A stretch of DNA of 64,000 bases from Deinococcus peraridilitoris DSM 19664. GTDB taxonomy: Bacteria; Deinococcota; Deinococci; Deinococcales; Deinococcaceae. The notes beneath the pieces were generated by a model. That model ran no database searches. It was not told where the DNA came from and saw only the letters and a program-made list of their open reading frames with translations. The translations under genes and the position numbers were made by a program. Below are positions 1-10,342 of the stretch, piece by piece (positions within the stretch are counted from its first letter, which is position 1; each line of letters opens with the position of its first letter). Location: NCBI RefSeq assembly GCF_000317835.1, contig NC_019793.1, positions 1 through 64,000 of the forward strand, read 5' to 3'.

Positions 1-8
1 AAACCGTG

Positions 9-23
9 CACCAGGACAGGATA
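9..23 (-). promoter_or_regulatory. Possible leaderless promoter and GTG start of a gene leaving the left edge
   Basis: On the minus strand a TATCCT -10-like box (18-23) is followed after 6 bases by GTG (9-11). The same spacing occurs before many genes in this window. Only three and a half codons remain before the window edge, so the gene itself cannot be judged. No convincing -35 box is visible. Confidence 0.25.
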
Positions 24-160
24 GCGCACTTGCGCTCGGGAGGCACGGCGCGGGCGAACGCGGCCCTTGTAAGGGTGAGGTCAACCCTGCTGGGCGGAGA
101 ATCCCCCACCACCTGACCAACAAAGATCTCCTGGTCCGTTGCGAAAAAACGCTGGCGCAC

Positions 161-185
161 GAAAACGCTGGCCTTTCGGCCAGCG
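161..185 (-). terminator. Rho-independent terminator of the 36-residue peptide gene
   Basis: An 8-bp perfect stem (CGCTGGCC/GGCCAGCG, 166-185) is closed by a GAAA loop on the minus strand and followed by TTTTC. It lies about 30 bases downstream of the stop codon of the small minus-strand gene. Confidence 0.55.
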
Positions 186-213
186 CAAAGTTCCATACGG
201 GTAGGGCTGGGAA

Positions 214-324
214 TCAGCGGCGGCGGCGCACCGGAACGGGCACCGGAACAGGCTGCGGCTTGGCACCGAGCAAACGCTCAAGCGCTTCGCGCAACGCGGA
301 AAGGGCTTTCTTGAGGTCGTCCAT
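214..324 (-). CDS. 36-residue basic C-terminal peptide, function unknown
   Basis: This short gene reads ATG to TGA with 36 codons. The first 22 residues (MDDLKKALSALREALERLLG...) form a regular amphipathic helix. A PVPVPVPV repeat and four terminal arginines follow. Such an ordered layout, with helix, rigid linker and basic tail, is unlikely by chance, and a terminator follows at once. A TAAACT -10-like box at 335-340 lies 10 bases before ATG, so translation may be leaderless or start at an in-frame TTG two codons upstream. I recognise no family. The basic tail could bind nucleic acid or an acidic partner, but this is inference. Confidence 0.55.
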   Translation of the reverse strand: MDDLKKALSALREALERLLGAKPQPVPVPVPVRRRR

Positions 325-445
325 AACCAAGATCAGTTTACGTTCCGAGCGTATGAGCGTCATGCGTATTCGACACGTTTCGATGAGTCATTCTTTCTTT
401 CGGTTAGCCTGATTCTTGGTCTCTGAACGGTCGATCAAGAGCGTT

Positions 446-465
446 GCCTCCCGGCGGACGGAGGC
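446..465 (-). terminator. Weak hairpin downstream of the SDR gene
   Basis: GCCTCC (446-451) and GGAGGC (460-465) form a 6-bp stem three bases after the SDR stop codon. On the minus strand no real T-run follows, so termination is only a guess. Confidence 0.3.
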
Positions 466-468
466 GAT

Positions 469-1203
469 TCAACCACGTTTGGGCTGCGCCGGGCGGACCT
501 CGATCCGACTCGGCAAAGTCCGGGCTGGCAGTTGCAACAGGTCCACGACAATCTGAGCCAGGTCTTCGGGCTGAATCTTCCAGGCATCCTGATCCTGGTC
601 AGGGGTGTGCCCGTTGAAATAGGTCGCGACTGAGCCTGGCATGATCTGCGTGACCTTGATGCCCAGCGGACGCACATCGAGCATCATGGCCTCACTCAGG
701 CCGTTGAGTCCGAATTTGCTGGCGTTATAGGCCGCTCCGCCTGCGAAAGGATTCTTGCCGGCAAGGCTCGACAGGGTGATGATGTACCCCTTCGTCTTGG
801 TCAGTTCGTCCACGCACGCTTTCACGCTGTAAAACACACCGGTCAGGTTGGTGTCGATCACGTCGCGCCACTGTTCGACGCTCAGATCCTGCACCGGCGC
901 AAAATGGCCCAGTCCTGCGTTGGCGAACAGAACATCCAGCCCTCCAAAACGCTCGGTGTGCTTGCGGACGGCCTCCTGTACGGCTTCAAAGTCCCGCACG
1001 TCGCACGGGATGCCCAGCGCGGCCTCGCCCAGACCACGCGCCGCTTCCTCCACCTCACCGGCGTGGCGGGCGGTGATGGTCACCCCGTACCCCTCGCGCA
1101 CGAGTGCCTGCGCCACGGCGAGGCCGATTCCCTTGCTCCCCCCGGTGATAAAGGCGCTCCTTCGCGCATTGCGGTTCTGCATCTCGGCTTCCTCGTTTGG
1201 CAT
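469..1203 (-). CDS. Short-chain dehydrogenase/reductase (SDR)
   Basis: This is a classical SDR NAD(P)-dependent oxidoreductase of 244 residues, a typical length. The Rossmann glycine motif TGGSKGIG lies near residue 20, NAG (FANAGLG) near 95, the catalytic Ser in TLSSLAG near 145, and the Tyr-Lys pair in YNASK near 160. The C-terminal part keeps the PGSV segment that usually follows the substrate loop. The substrate cannot be read from sequence. The ATG at 1203 lies 6 bases after a TAGCGT -10-like box, which suggests a leaderless start. The second ATG at 1182 has a GAGGAAG ribosome site and would give 237 residues. It is divergent from mazG. Confidence 0.88.
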   Translation of the reverse strand: MPNEEAEMQNRNARRSAFITGGSKGIGLAVAQALVREGYGVTITARHAGEVEEAARGLGEAALGIPCDVRDFEAVQEAVRKHTERFGGLDVLFANAGLGHFAPVQDLSVEQWRDVIDTNLTGVFYSVKACVDELTKTKGYIITLSSLAGKNPFAGGAAYNASKFGLNGLSEAMMLDVRPLGIKVTQIMPGSVATYFNGHTPDQDQDAWKIQPEDLAQIVVDLLQLPARTLPSRIEVRPAQPKRG

Positions 1204-1309
1204 GCGTCCACGCTAAAACGCGCGCCACGACGCGCAGCATTTCCCTCAACGCTTGCTCAAGTGACGCGGCGCGTTCCCGTCCTGACTCCCAGGTCATTAC
1301 CATGAGCGC
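1204..1309. promoter_or_regulatory. Divergent leaderless promoters, SDR and mazG
   Basis: For the SDR gene, TAGCGT on the minus strand (1210-1215) lies 6 bases before ATG. For mazG, TACCAT (1298-1303) lies 6 bases before ATG. Neither side has room for a Shine-Dalgarno site if these are the true -10 boxes. -35 boxes are poor. Confidence 0.45.
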
Positions 1310-1921
1310 ATGAAGCAGCTCTTGAAGACCTTGCGGCAACTGCGAGCTCCCGACGGCTGTCCCTGGGACCGGGAGCAGACGCACCTCAGCCTGCGCCCGT
1401 ACCTGCTGGAGGAAGCGGCCGAAGCGGTCGACGCGATTTCGCGCCACAACGACGAGGACACCATCGGCGAACTCGGAGATGTCCTGCTTCAGGTGGCCTT
1501 TCACGCGGTGATCGGCGAGGAGGAAGGACGCTTTGAGTACGCCGATATCGAGGACGCCATCGTGCAGAAGCTGATTCGTCGTCATCCGCACGTCTTCGCG
1601 GGGGTACCGGTTCAGGGAACCGAGGAAGTCATGCGCAACTGGCAGGAAATCAAACGCCAAGAGCGCTCGGGGCGAGAGCGCCTCCCCCACGAGGAGATTC
1701 CCGCCAGCCTGGGCGCACTGGCGCGAGAAACTGCCCTGCAGAACGCCTTGCCTCAGCGCGAGCCCGCGGGCCGCTCGGAGCTTCACCGATTGGTGGAAAG
1801 AATCGAGGAATCCGAAGCGGGGTTCGGTGAACTGCTCGCGTCGGTCGTGTCCTGGGCGCGGTCATGTGGTGTCGACGCCGAAGTCGCCCTGCGTGCCCAC
1901 CGTGCCGGAGCGCTCCCGTGA
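1310..1921 (+). CDS. mazG: MazG nucleoside triphosphate pyrophosphohydrolase
   Basis: It hydrolyses (d)NTPs to NMP and pyrophosphate, which helps clear abnormal nucleotides. The N-terminal MazG block [15 protein letters not shown] is followed by the metal-binding EExxE...ExxD helices ([10 protein letters not shown], then GELGDVLLQ), all intact. At 203 residues it is shorter than the 263-residue E. coli protein but carries the N-terminal domain plus a shortened second part. Start: ATG 6 bases after a TACCAT -10-like box, probably leaderless. The stop overlaps the start of the Nudix gene (GTGA), so the two nucleotide-cleaning enzymes are translationally coupled. Confidence 0.9.
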   Translation: MKQLLKTLRQLRAPDGCPWDREQTHLSLRPYLLEEAAEAVDAISRHNDEDTIGELGDVLLQVAFHAVIGEEEGRFEYADIEDAIVQKLIRRHPHVFAGVPVQGTEEVMRNWQEIKRQERSGRERLPHEEIPASLGALARETALQNALPQREPAGRSELHRLVERIEESEAGFGELLASVVSWARSCGVDAEVALRAHRAGALP

Positions 1922-2475
1922 ACGACGTGCTGCCCGATCCGTGGCGCGCCTGGCTGGGAAGTCGTGAACGACAATCGCTCTCGCTTCCAAAATACCGGCA
2001 GGCCGCCGTGCTGGTCGCCCTGACTCGAGAAACCGATCCCCGGGTACTGCTGACCGTGCGCTCCTCGGAGTTGCCCACCCACCGGGGTCAGATCAGTTTT
2101 CCGGGCGGCCGCCTTGAAACGGGTGAGTCGCCACTCGACGCGGCCCTGCGCGAAGCCTGGGAAGAAGTGGGACTGCACTCCGCCGACGTTGAGGTCGTGG
2201 GCCAGCTGGACGACGCCTTCACCCCGATCGGCTTTCACGTCACCCCGTTTCTGGCGCGCATCCCCTCGGGTTACGCCTACCGTTCGAGCGGCGAAGTGGC
2301 GCGCATCCTCGAGCCGAGACTGAGCGAACTGCGCGCCCTGATCCCCATCGAGGAAGAGCGGGTTTTACCTTCCGGCGAACGTCATCTCCTGTACCGCTAC
2401 CCTTGGCAGGGCCATGACATCTGGGGAATGACCGCGCGCATCCTGCACGACATCGTGCAAAGCGGCGTGTCCTGA
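1918..2475 (+). CDS. Nudix hydrolase, CoA pyrophosphatase type (NudL-like)
   Basis: The Nudix box is complete: G-x5-E-x7-REAWEEVG within [18 protein letters not shown]. Just before it is the motif [10 protein letters not shown], which with [10 protein letters not shown] matches the CoA-diphosphatase subfamily. Members cleave CoA to 3',5'-ADP and 4'-phosphopantetheine, so the substrate is inferred from the family. The 185-residue length is normal. I chose GTG at 1918 because it overlaps the mazG stop and has GGAG 7 bases upstream. A longer in-frame ORF begins inside mazG but its extra N-terminus looks like shadow sequence. Confidence 0.85.
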   Translation: MNDVLPDPWRAWLGSRERQSLSLPKYRQAAVLVALTRETDPRVLLTVRSSELPTHRGQISFPGGRLETGESPLDAALREAWEEVGLHSADVEVVGQLDDAFTPIGFHVTPFLARIPSGYAYRSSGEVARILEPRLSELRALIPIEEERVLPSGERHLLYRYPWQGHDIWGMTARILHDIVQSGVS

Positions 2476-2818
2476 AATCCAGGCGATAAAAATGCCCGTT
2501 TCGAGCGACCTGAACCGTCAGCGGCAGCCCACTGTCCGAAAAGGGCAATGGCTTTGGCCATCGCCTGGTCTCCGGCGGCTGACATCAGTACACCGACGCA
2601 ATCCAACGACGTGATCTACCTTGAACCCGTACATGATTTTTCCCGAACGCACCAGACCTGACCGCGTGCCCCGGGTGCTACGCGGTCGGGCGAGTCGCGC
2701 TGCAATCAGTGTAATAACGCGTGCGGATCAGCCACAATGTCGTGCTGGCCTTTGAATCTTGGGCCTCCCATACCCTCACCGCCGAGGGCGCATCCCGAGT
2801 GCTCACTTGCAGTGTTCA
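2476..2818. other. 343-base intergenic stretch with one hairpin
   Basis: No convincing gene was found. An 8-bp inverted repeat GACCGCGT/ACGCGGTC (2660-2687, 12-base loop) has no T-run. A minus-strand ORF fragment (2397-2606) overlaps the Nudix gene and lacks coding character. The stretch may be untranslated ends of the two convergent genes. Confidence 0.5.
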
Positions 2819-3070
2819 TCAGCGGCGACGGCGGCGGATCAGGTCGGCGAGCCGATCCGGCGTGACACGCACGAAAAGTGCCCCGTTGAGCTTGACCAAC
2901 GGCGCTTCTTCCTGCCCTTCGGCACAGCGCGACAGCAGCAGTTCGAAGTTCCCGTCCGCCGATACCATGCCCGGAGAAATGCGCAGTTCGCTCCAGACCA
3001 CCTCGAGCAGTTGCTCGCGGGTTTCGTGGTCGAGGCCGTCAGTACAGATCTCGATACGGTGAACGCTCAC
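2819..3070 (-). CDS. Small thioredoxin-like ferredoxin-fold protein
   Basis: An 83-residue protein. Its C-terminal half (SRCAEG...VKLNGALFVRVTPDRLADLI) follows the end of the thioredoxin-like [2Fe-2S] ferredoxin/NuoE fold, where a Cys is followed by a Val-rich strand and a V-T-P-x-x-x-x-x-LI helix. Only two cysteines are clear (ICTDG near residue 9 and SRC near 48) instead of the usual four, so cluster binding may be lost. Start: GTG with GGGAAG 8 bases upstream. It is convergent with the Nudix gene and divergent from clpC. The family assignment is from pattern memory and is moderate. Confidence 0.55.
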   Translation of the reverse strand: MSVHRIEICTDGLDHETREQLLEVVWSELRISPGMVSADGNFELLLSRCAEGQEEAPLVKLNGALFVRVTPDRLADLIRRRRR

Positions 3071-3707
3071 GCCCGGATCTTCCCGCGTTCGAGACTCATG
3101 GAAAAATGATCCTCGAGAATTCTGGGCTCGCGCAGACGTGTCTCACAAGGTTGCGTGATGGGAGAGCGGCCAGGGAGACAAACCCTGTGTTGGTCGTGTT
3201 GGCGGGGGTGACCGAGAAGAAAGGCAGACACGGACATCCTCGCCATCTTAATGCGTTCATGCACGGCTCATCGGCCGTCACGACCGGTGCCTGATCGTGA
3301 AGTATGGTGTCGACTTCTTCCTCGACCGTCCAGGATCCATCCGTGCGCCGCACGCCGGGGGTCGCACTTTCTGCTGGAAGCAGAAAACGTAATTGCGCAC
3401 TCTCTGAGTGGGCATTTGGACGCGTAGAGTACACTGAAGTGAGCGACATCTCGGTTCAAACGTTCTGCAAACCTGTTCGGCTTCCAGAACTGTCGCCGTG
3501 CTCACCTCGCCCTTTCGCGCAGCGTTACGGGGCGTCAAGCGAAGCGACTCGGGGGATTGCGTATGGTCACAGCAGCGTGGACACAAGCGGCCTGCCGCTT
3601 TTCGAAACAAACGTCTTTGTGCAGTATCGGGAATTTCCGATGAATCTCTTGACCGACACCGGGGCGCACGCCCCGCAGAACCGGACTTTTCCGTGCGGGA
3701 GGCCCTC
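3071..3707. other. 637-base region upstream of clpC with inverted repeats
   Basis: No gene is supported here. Three symmetric elements are visible: TTTCTGC-n5-GCAGAAA (3368-3386), ATCGG-n6-CCGAT at about 3629-3644, and CGGGGCG-CA-CGCCCCG (3660-3675), the last only about 20 bases before the clpC ribosome site. They may be operators or mRNA hairpins of a long clpC leader. I could not assign a clear sigma-70 promoter. A minus-strand ORF (3096-3449) lacks coding character. Confidence 0.45.
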
Positions 3708-5939
3708 ATGAATCGATACGACGACCGCGCACGGCTCGTGTTTCACTATGCCCGCGAAGAGGGAAACCGCCTCGGCCACGCCATGGTCGGACCGGAGCAC
3801 CTGCTGCTGGGATTGATGCGTGAAGCGGGTACGGCAGCACAGATTCTCGGCGAATTCGGAGCGACGCTCGAAGGCCTGCGCCGACGCGTCGAGGAAATTA
3901 TCGGCCGCGGCGAGGGCTCGCGCCTCAACGACGCGCCGGCCATCACCCCACGGGCACGCCGTGTCATGGAGCTCGCGTCCGCCGAGGCACGCAGCCTGGG
4001 CGCCCAGGTGACCAGCACCGAGCACATCCTGCTGGGCATCATCCGCGAAGGCGACGGCGTGGCGTACCGTATCCTGCAGGACCTCACCAAGGACGTGGAC
4101 ACCATCCGCTGGCGCATTCTGGCGCACAGCGACCCCAAATCGCAGAAACCGGTGCACACCCCTTTTCTGGATGAATACGGGCGCGACCTGACCAAGCAGG
4201 CCCGTGAAGGCAAGCTCGATCCGGTCATCGGACGCGCCGAGGAAATCCGGCGTGTCACGCAGATCCTTTCACGCCGCACCAAGAACAACCCAGTCTTGAT
4301 CGGCGATCCCGGCGTCGGAAAAACCGCCATCGTCGAGGGTCTGGCGCTCGCCATTCACGAGAAACGCGTGCCGCCCAACCTGCACGGCGCGCGTCTGGTC
4401 AGCCTGGACCTTTCCGGTGTGGTGGCCGGTACCAAGTACCGTGGTGAATTCGAGGAACGCCTGCGTCAGATCATCGAGGAGCTGCGCAACGCCAAGGTGA
4501 TCGCCTTTATTGACGAGCTGCACACTCTGGTCGGGGCGGGCGGGGCCGAAGGCACCCTCGACGCCGCGAACATCCTCAAGCCAGCCCTTTCACGCGGCGA
4601 GATTCAGGTCATCGGTGCGACGACCACGGGCGAGTACCACCGCTACATCGAAAAGGACGCCGCGCTAGAGCGGCGCTTCCAGCCGGTGATCGTGCTGGAG
4701 CCTTCGCCCAGTGAAACACTGCAGATTCTGCGTGGTCTGCGAGGACGCTACGAGGAGCACCACGGCGTGCTGATCCCCGATGCGGCGCTGGAACTGGCGG
4801 TACGCATCGGCGAGCGGGCCTTGCCCGGACGCAATTTTCCCGACAAGGCCATCGACCTGATCGACGAAGCGGCCAGTCGTGTGCGGCTCAACCTCAGCCT
4901 CGGCGTGACCGTGTCCGAGGACGACACTGGCGAACCCTTCGTGTCACGCGATGACATCGAAAGCGTCATCAACTCGATGGGCGGCATCTACGCTGAGGAA
5001 AGCGCCGAGAAGCTGGGTGACCTCGAAGATTCGCTCACCGATCAGGTGTACGGGCAGCCCGACGCCATCAAGGCACTGTCGAGCGCCCTGCGGCGTGCGC
5101 GCGTCGGTCTGGGCGGCCGCACCCGCGTCTCTGCGAGCTTTCTGTTCGTGGGACCCAGCGGGGTTGGCAAGACCCACCTCGCCAAAGCGCTGGCGCGTTC
5201 ACTGTTCGGTTCCGAGCGGGCCCTCATCCGCATCGACATGAGCGAGTTCCAGGAGTCGCACAGTGTTTCCAAGCTGATCGGGAGCCCTCCTGGTTACGTC
5301 GGGTACGAACAGGGTGGCCGCCTGACCGAAGCGGTACGCCGTCAGCCTTTCAGCGTGATCCTGCTCGACGAAATCGAGAAGGCACACCCCGACGTGTACA
5401 ACACCTTCCTGCAGGTGCTCGACGACGGCCGCCTCACCGACGGACTCGGGCGCACAGTGGATTTCCGCCGCACCATTCTCATCATGACCTCGAACACCGG
5501 CTTCAACACCGGCCCCGGCCTCGGCTTCTCCCCGGTGCAAATCGAGGACACCCAGCCGCTGCGCCAGATCTTCACGCCCGAATTCCTCGACCGCCTTGAC
5601 GACGTGATCCGCTTCAAGTCTCTCGGCGAGGAAGAGCTGGTGCGGGTCGCGGCGCAACTGATCGAGGAAATGCGCGACGAGCTCGCTCACCGTGACCTGC
5701 AGGTCAGCTTTGACCCTGCCATCGCCAAATGGCTGGTAGGCAAACTGCGTGCCCGCAGCGCCAAGCACGCGATTGGCTCCAGCCGCCAGTTGCGCACGCT
5801 GGTTCGCGAGGAAATCGAAGATCCGCTGGCGCTGGAACTCGTCAGCGGCCACGAAGGCACCGAGGTGCGCGTGTTGCTCGGACAGGACAAGCTGCGCTTC
5901 GAGCGAGGCAAGGCGGCACCACCACAAATTCTGGCCTGA
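3708..5939 (+). CDS. clpC: ClpC-type Clp ATPase, protease regulatory subunit
   Basis: This is an AAA+ unfoldase that feeds substrates to ClpP. From the chosen ATG there are 743 residues: two Clp-N repeats (about 1-140), AAA-1 with Walker A GDPGVGKT near 199 and Walker [10 protein letters not shown] near 264, and AAA-2 with GPSGVGKTH near 482 and LLDEIEKAH near 551. A candidate ClpP-docking LGF loop lies near 604. The coiled-coil M-domain that normally interrupts ClpC AAA-1 is absent: only a short linker separates the [13 protein letters not shown] segment from the next domain. Start: ATG 3708 with GGGAGG 5 bases upstream. An in-frame extension to 3498 is rejected. radA and a PIN/TRAM gene follow, as in many bacteria. 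Confidence 0.93.
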   Translation: MNRYDDRARLVFHYAREEGNRLGHAMVGPEHLLLGLMREAGTAAQILGEFGATLEGLRRRVEEIIGRGEGSRLNDAPAITPRARRVMELASAEARSLGAQVTSTEHILLGIIREGDGVAYRILQDLTKDVDTIRWRILAHSDPKSQKPVHTPFLDEYGRDLTKQAREGKLDPVIGRAEEIRRVTQILSRRTKNNPVLIGDPGVGKTAIVEGLALAIHEKRVPPNLHGARLVSLDLSGVVAGTKYRGEFEERLRQIIEELRNAKVIAFIDELHTLVGAGGAEGTLDAANILKPALSRGEIQVIGATTTGEYHRYIEKDAALERRFQPVIVLEPSPSETLQILRGLRGRYEEHHGVLIPDAALELAVRIGERALPGRNFPDKAIDLIDEAASRVRLNLSLGVTVSEDDTGEPFVSRDDIESVINSMGGIYAEESAEKLGDLEDSLTDQVYGQPDAIKALSSALRRARVGLGGRTRVSASFLFVGPSGVGKTHLAKALARSLFGSERALIRIDMSEFQESHSVSKLIGSPPGYVGYEQGGRLTEAVRRQPFSVILLDEIEKAHPDVYNTFLQVLDDGRLTDGLGRTVDFRRTILIMTSNTGFNTGPGLGFSPVQIEDTQPLRQIFTPEFLDRLDDVIRFKSLGEEELVRVAAQLIEEMRDELAHRDLQVSFDPAIAKWLVGKLRARSAKHAIGSSRQLRTLVREEIEDPLALELVSGHEGTEVRVLLGQDKLRFERGKAAPPQILA

Positions 5940-5948
5940 ACAACTCGG

Positions 5949-5991
5949 CAAGTGCCGGACCCCAAGCGTGACAGGTCCGGCACTTGCCTTT
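5949..5991 (+). terminator. Rho-independent terminator of clpC
   Basis: A perfect 13-bp stem, CAAGTGCCGGACC (5949-5961) with GGTCCGGCACTTG (5974-5986), is followed by CCTTTC. It starts 9 bases after the clpC stop codon. Confidence 0.75.
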
Positions 5992-6003
5992 CGCCTCGTG
6001 CGT

Positions 6004-6009
6004 TATGAT
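6004..6009 (+). promoter_or_regulatory. -10 box of the radA promoter
   Basis: TATGAT, close to the consensus. A transcript starting 6-9 bases later would begin at or next to the ATG at 6019, so the first coding unit would be a short ORF and not radA itself. The -35 region is inside the clpC terminator and is weak. Confidence 0.5.
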
Positions 6010-6018
6010 ACAGACAGA

Positions 6019-6070
6019 ATGAACGTGGCCTTTCCCTCCTTCCTGGCGCCCAGCGCCGCGCGGTCCAGAC

Positions 6071-6078
<8 letters not shown>
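6019..6078 (+). CDS. Leaderless 19-codon upstream ORF before radA
   Basis: ATG at 6019 is 9 bases after a TATGAT box and opens a 19-codon frame ([19 protein letters not shown]) ending with TAA at 6076-6078. It runs 8 bases past the radA GTG start at 6071, in another frame. radA has no clear ribosome site, so ribosomes finishing this ORF could step back and start radA. The peptide has no obvious regulatory codons. Whether it is made is inference. Confidence 0.4.
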
Positions 6079-7408
<1,330 letters not shown>

Positions 7409-7451
7409 GGTACCACGTGCAGCCTGTGCGGAACTGGCTCGCGTGGTCATG

Positions 7452-7457
7452 TAAACT
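7452..7457 (+). promoter_or_regulatory. -10 box of the PIN/TRAM gene
   Basis: TAAACT lies 9 bases before the ATG at 7467. No Shine-Dalgarno site is present, so the mRNA is probably leaderless or nearly so. The -35 box is not clear. Confidence 0.5.
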
Positions 7458-7466
7458 CAGAGACTG

Positions 7467-8498
7467 ATGTCGCTGCGCGTGTCGTTCCTGTTTGTGGGTC
7501 TGCTCCTGGGGTATGGAGCAGGGCAGCTTCTGGCACGCTTCGCCCTGGGCTCGGACCCCAGCGCGCTGACCAACACCATCTTTCTGATGGTGGCTGGCCT
7601 TCTTCTGGCCTTTTTGCTCGGCCCCCGCATCGAACGCCGGGTGGGAGCCTGGACCGGCGAGCTCAGCACCTGGCTGACCCGACTCGATCCACGGCGGGTG
7701 TCGGCCGCGACCGCTGGCCTCGTCACTGCGCTGCTGCTGGGAGTGCTGCTGAGCAACCTGCTGGCGCGTGCGCCGTTTTACTCGTGGTACATCAACATCC
7801 TGGTCACCATCGGCCTGGCAGTCTTTTTCATGTATTTTGCACTGCAGAACGCGGCAGCCTTCGGCGCCCTTTCCTGGAATGACGCTCCGAAGCGCCGCAG
7901 TGGCGCCAAAGTCCTCGACACGAACGTCATCATCGACGGACGCGTGCTGGAACTGGCGCGCAGCGGCTTTCTGGAAGGCGAACTGCTGGTTCCTTCGTTT
8001 GTACTGCGCGAGTTGCAGTTTCTCGCCGATCACGCCGATCCTCAGCGTCGGGCACGGGGCAAGCGGGGGCTGGGCGTTCTCGAAGAGCTGCGTGGGCTGG
8101 CGCAGCTGCACGTACATGAATGGGATGTCGATGGGGGCCTCAGCGTCGATGACAAGCTGATCCGCTTTACGCGTGAGATTGGCGCCAAACTGGTTTCGAA
8201 CGATTCCAACCTCAGCAAGGTGGCCAGTCTGTACGGCCTGCGGGTGCTGAGCATTCACGAGGTCGCGCTGGCCCTGCGCCCCAAACTCGCTCCGGGTGAA
8301 TCACTCCACATCACCGTCACCAAGTCCGGTCAGCAGTCGGGGCAAGGGGTGGGTTACCTCGATGACGGCACCATGATCGTTGTCGAGGACGGTCTGCGCT
8401 TCAAGGGCAGAAGCATCCGGGTGATGGTGCTCAGCAACGTCCAGACCAGTGTGGGGCGCATGATCTTTGCCCGGCCCGAAGTCGAAACCGCCTCCTGA
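7467..8498 (+). CDS. Membrane-anchored PIN/TRAM domain protein (YacL-like)
   Basis: The 343 residues begin with about four hydrophobic segments (residues 1-120). A PIN ribonuclease domain opens with KVLDTNVIIDGR near 150 and keeps acidic residues in LVSNDSNL and in the DDK segment. A C-terminal TRAM domain (about 275-340, with GQGVGYLDDGTMIVVE) probably binds RNA. Members are predicted membrane-bound nucleases, but no substrate is established to my knowledge. The neighbourhood clpC-radA-this gene resembles the Bacillus clpC-radA-disA-yacL order without disA. Confidence 0.88.
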   Translation: MSLRVSFLFVGLLLGYGAGQLLARFALGSDPSALTNTIFLMVAGLLLAFLLGPRIERRVGAWTGELSTWLTRLDPRRVSAATAGLVTALLLGVLLSNLLARAPFYSWYINILVTIGLAVFFMYFALQNAAAFGALSWNDAPKRRSGAKVLDTNVIIDGRVLELARSGFLEGELLVPSFVLRELQFLADHADPQRRARGKRGLGVLEELRGLAQLHVHEWDVDGGLSVDDKLIRFTREIGAKLVSNDSNLSKVASLYGLRVLSIHEVALALRPKLAPGESLHITVTKSGQQSGQGVGYLDDGTMIVVEDGLRFKGRSIRVMVLSNVQTSVGRMIFARPEVETAS

Positions 8499-8527
8499 TA
8501 CGTCATTTCACCTACCCGGGGCACTGG

Positions 8528-8533
8528 TAGACT
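8528..8533 (+). promoter_or_regulatory. -10 box of the M3 peptidase gene
   Basis: TAGACT lies 6 bases before ATG at 8540, which implies a leaderless mRNA. No -35 box is convincing. Confidence 0.5.
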
Positions 8534-8539
8534 GCTCCA

Positions 8540-10321
8540 ATGACCCTTCCGCGTTGGAACACCAGCTCGCTCTTTCCTTCCCTCTCGTCCACCGAATTTC
8601 AACTGGCGTTCGACGCGGTAATCGAAGAAATCAGTGCGCTGGCCCGAACGTTCGACGAACTCGATGTGCGCGCCGGTGGGCAGGTGCAAGACCCCAGGGC
8701 CGCGCTGGAAACGGTGCTGACCGACCTGAACGGGCTTTCGCAACGTTTGCAGGGCGTGAGCGCGTTCATTCAGGCCTTTGTCACCACCGACGCAAAAAAT
8801 GCGCTGGCACAGGCCCGCCAGAGCGAACTGGCCACCAAAACGGTGATGCTGGGACAGCTCAACACCCGTTTTCAGGCCTGGGTGGGCAGCCTCGGTGCAG
8901 GACTCGAGAGCGTCCTCGCAGAAAGCGAACTGGCGCGCGCCCACGAATTCCCGCTGCGCAAGGCGGTGACCTACGCGCAACACCAGATGAGCGGGGGTGA
9001 AGAGGAACTCGCCAGCCTGCTCAACCTCTCGGGCGCCACTGCCTGGGCCAAGCTGCACGGCAACATCACCAGCCAGCTGACGGTGCCGTTTCGGGGTGAA
9101 GAATTGCCCATGTCGGCCATTCGCAATCTTGCGTCCAGCGAGGACCGTGCAGTGCGCCGTGAGGCGTACAACGCCGAACTGGCCGCATGGGAGCGCGTCG
9201 AGATTCCGCTCGCGGCAGCGCTCAACGGCATCAAGGGACAGGTCAACGTGATCAACCGGCGTCGCAACTGGCCCGACTCGGTTGAACCGACCCTGCTGCA
9301 AAACAGCATTGACCGCCAGACCCTCTCCGCCATGCAAGCAGCGGTGGTGGCCAGCCTGCCCGACTTCCGCCGGTATTTTCGTGCCAAAGCGCGCCTGCTG
9401 GGAAACACCGAACTGGCCTTTTATGATCTCTTCGCGCCAGTCGGCCAGACCAGCAAAAGCTGGAGCTACGAGGAAGCCCAGGAATTCATCGAGTCGCAGT
9501 TTCGTTCGTACAGCGACAAGCTGGCCGACTTCGCGGTGCGTGCCTTTCGCGAGGACTGGATGGACGTGCCGCCCGCCGGCGGCAAGCGCGACGGCGCCTT
9601 CTGCATGGGCTGGCGTCCCGGTGAAAGCCGCATTCTGCTCAATTACCGCCCCGACCTCGACTCGGTCAGTACCCTGGCGCACGAACTGGGTCACGCCTAC
9701 CACAACCTGTGTCTGAAAGAGCGCACTCCCCTGCAGAAATCCACGCCGATGACCCTCGCCGAAACGGCCAGCATCTTCTGCGAAACGATTGCCGTCAATG
9801 CGGCTTTGCAAGGCGCGCGGGGTGCAGAGAAACTCTACATCCTCGAAACGCAGCTGCAGGGTCACGCACAGGTGGTGGTGGACATCCACTCGCGCTTTTT
9901 GTTCGAGAGGAGTGTCTTCGAAGCGCGTGAAGGACGCGACCTCGCGCCGCAGGAACTCAGCGAGCTGATGTTGCAGGCACAGCGCGCCACATACGGTGAT
10001 GGGCTGTCAGGCGAACTGCACCCGTACATGTGGGCCGTCAAGGGGCATTACTACAGCGGTGGTCTGAGTTACTACAACTATCCGTACACGTTCGGGCTCC
10101 TGTTCGGGCTGGGACTCTACGCGCAGTACCAGCAGCGGCCGGACCAGTTCCGTGAAGGCTACGACGAACTGCTGTCGGCGACCGGCCTGGCCGACGCAGC
10201 CACGCTCGCTGCCCGATTCGGCATCGACACGCGCAGTAAGGCGTTCTGGACCGGCAGCCTGAACGTCATTCGCGCCAACATCGATGAATACGAGCGCATC
10301 GCCCTGGGGGCGCCGGTCTGA
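8540..10321 (+). CDS. M3-family oligoendopeptidase (PepF-like)
   Basis: A cytoplasmic zinc peptidase that trims short peptides. At 593 residues it has the size of the PepF/M3B group. The zinc motif HELGH occurs in LAHELGHAYHN near residue 380, and the third-ligand helix follows in LAETASIFCETI near 410. The conserved block YYSGGLSYYNYPYTFG near 510 lines the active site in this family. There is no signal peptide. Start: ATG 6 bases after a TAGACT box (leaderless). It is a single gene, separated from the leu cluster by a regulatory region. Confidence 0.92.
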   Translation: MTLPRWNTSSLFPSLSSTEFQLAFDAVIEEISALARTFDELDVRAGGQVQDPRAALETVLTDLNGLSQRLQGVSAFIQAFVTTDAKNALAQARQSELATKTVMLGQLNTRFQAWVGSLGAGLESVLAESELARAHEFPLRKAVTYAQHQMSGGEEELASLLNLSGATAWAKLHGNITSQLTVPFRGEELPMSAIRNLASSEDRAVRREAYNAELAAWERVEIPLAAALNGIKGQVNVINRRRNWPDSVEPTLLQNSIDRQTLSAMQAAVVASLPDFRRYFRAKARLLGNTELAFYDLFAPVGQTSKSWSYEEAQEFIESQFRSYSDKLADFAVRAFREDWMDVPPAGGKRDGAFCMGWRPGESRILLNYRPDLDSVSTLAHELGHAYHNLCLKERTPLQKSTPMTLAETASIFCETIAVNAALQGARGAEKLYILETQLQGHAQVVVDIHSRFLFERSVFEAREGRDLAPQELSELMLQAQRATYGDGLSGELHPYMWAVKGHYYSGGLSYYNYPYTFGLLFGLGLYAQYQQRPDQFREGYDELLSATGLADAATLAARFGIDTRSKAFWTGSLNVIRANIDEYERIALGAPV

Positions 10322-10342
10322 ATCACAAGGCCACCTGCCTAC

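Noticed and set aside
2..413. Open + strand frame from the left edge
   Set aside because: The translation is low-complexity Arg/Ser/Gly without motifs and runs through a terminator and the better-supported minus-strand peptide gene.
2397..2606. 69-codon minus-strand frame after the Nudix gene
   Set aside because: It overlaps the Nudix gene, starts with TTG without a ribosome site or -10 box, and shows no known domain.
2660..2687. 8-bp hairpin between Nudix and the ferredoxin-fold gene as terminator
   Set aside because: No T-run on either strand and more than 180 bases from the Nudix stop, so I list it only as a hairpin.
3096..3449. 117-codon minus-strand frame in the clpC upstream region
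   Set aside because: Composition is unlike the neighbouring genes, with no ribosome site, promoter or recognisable domain.
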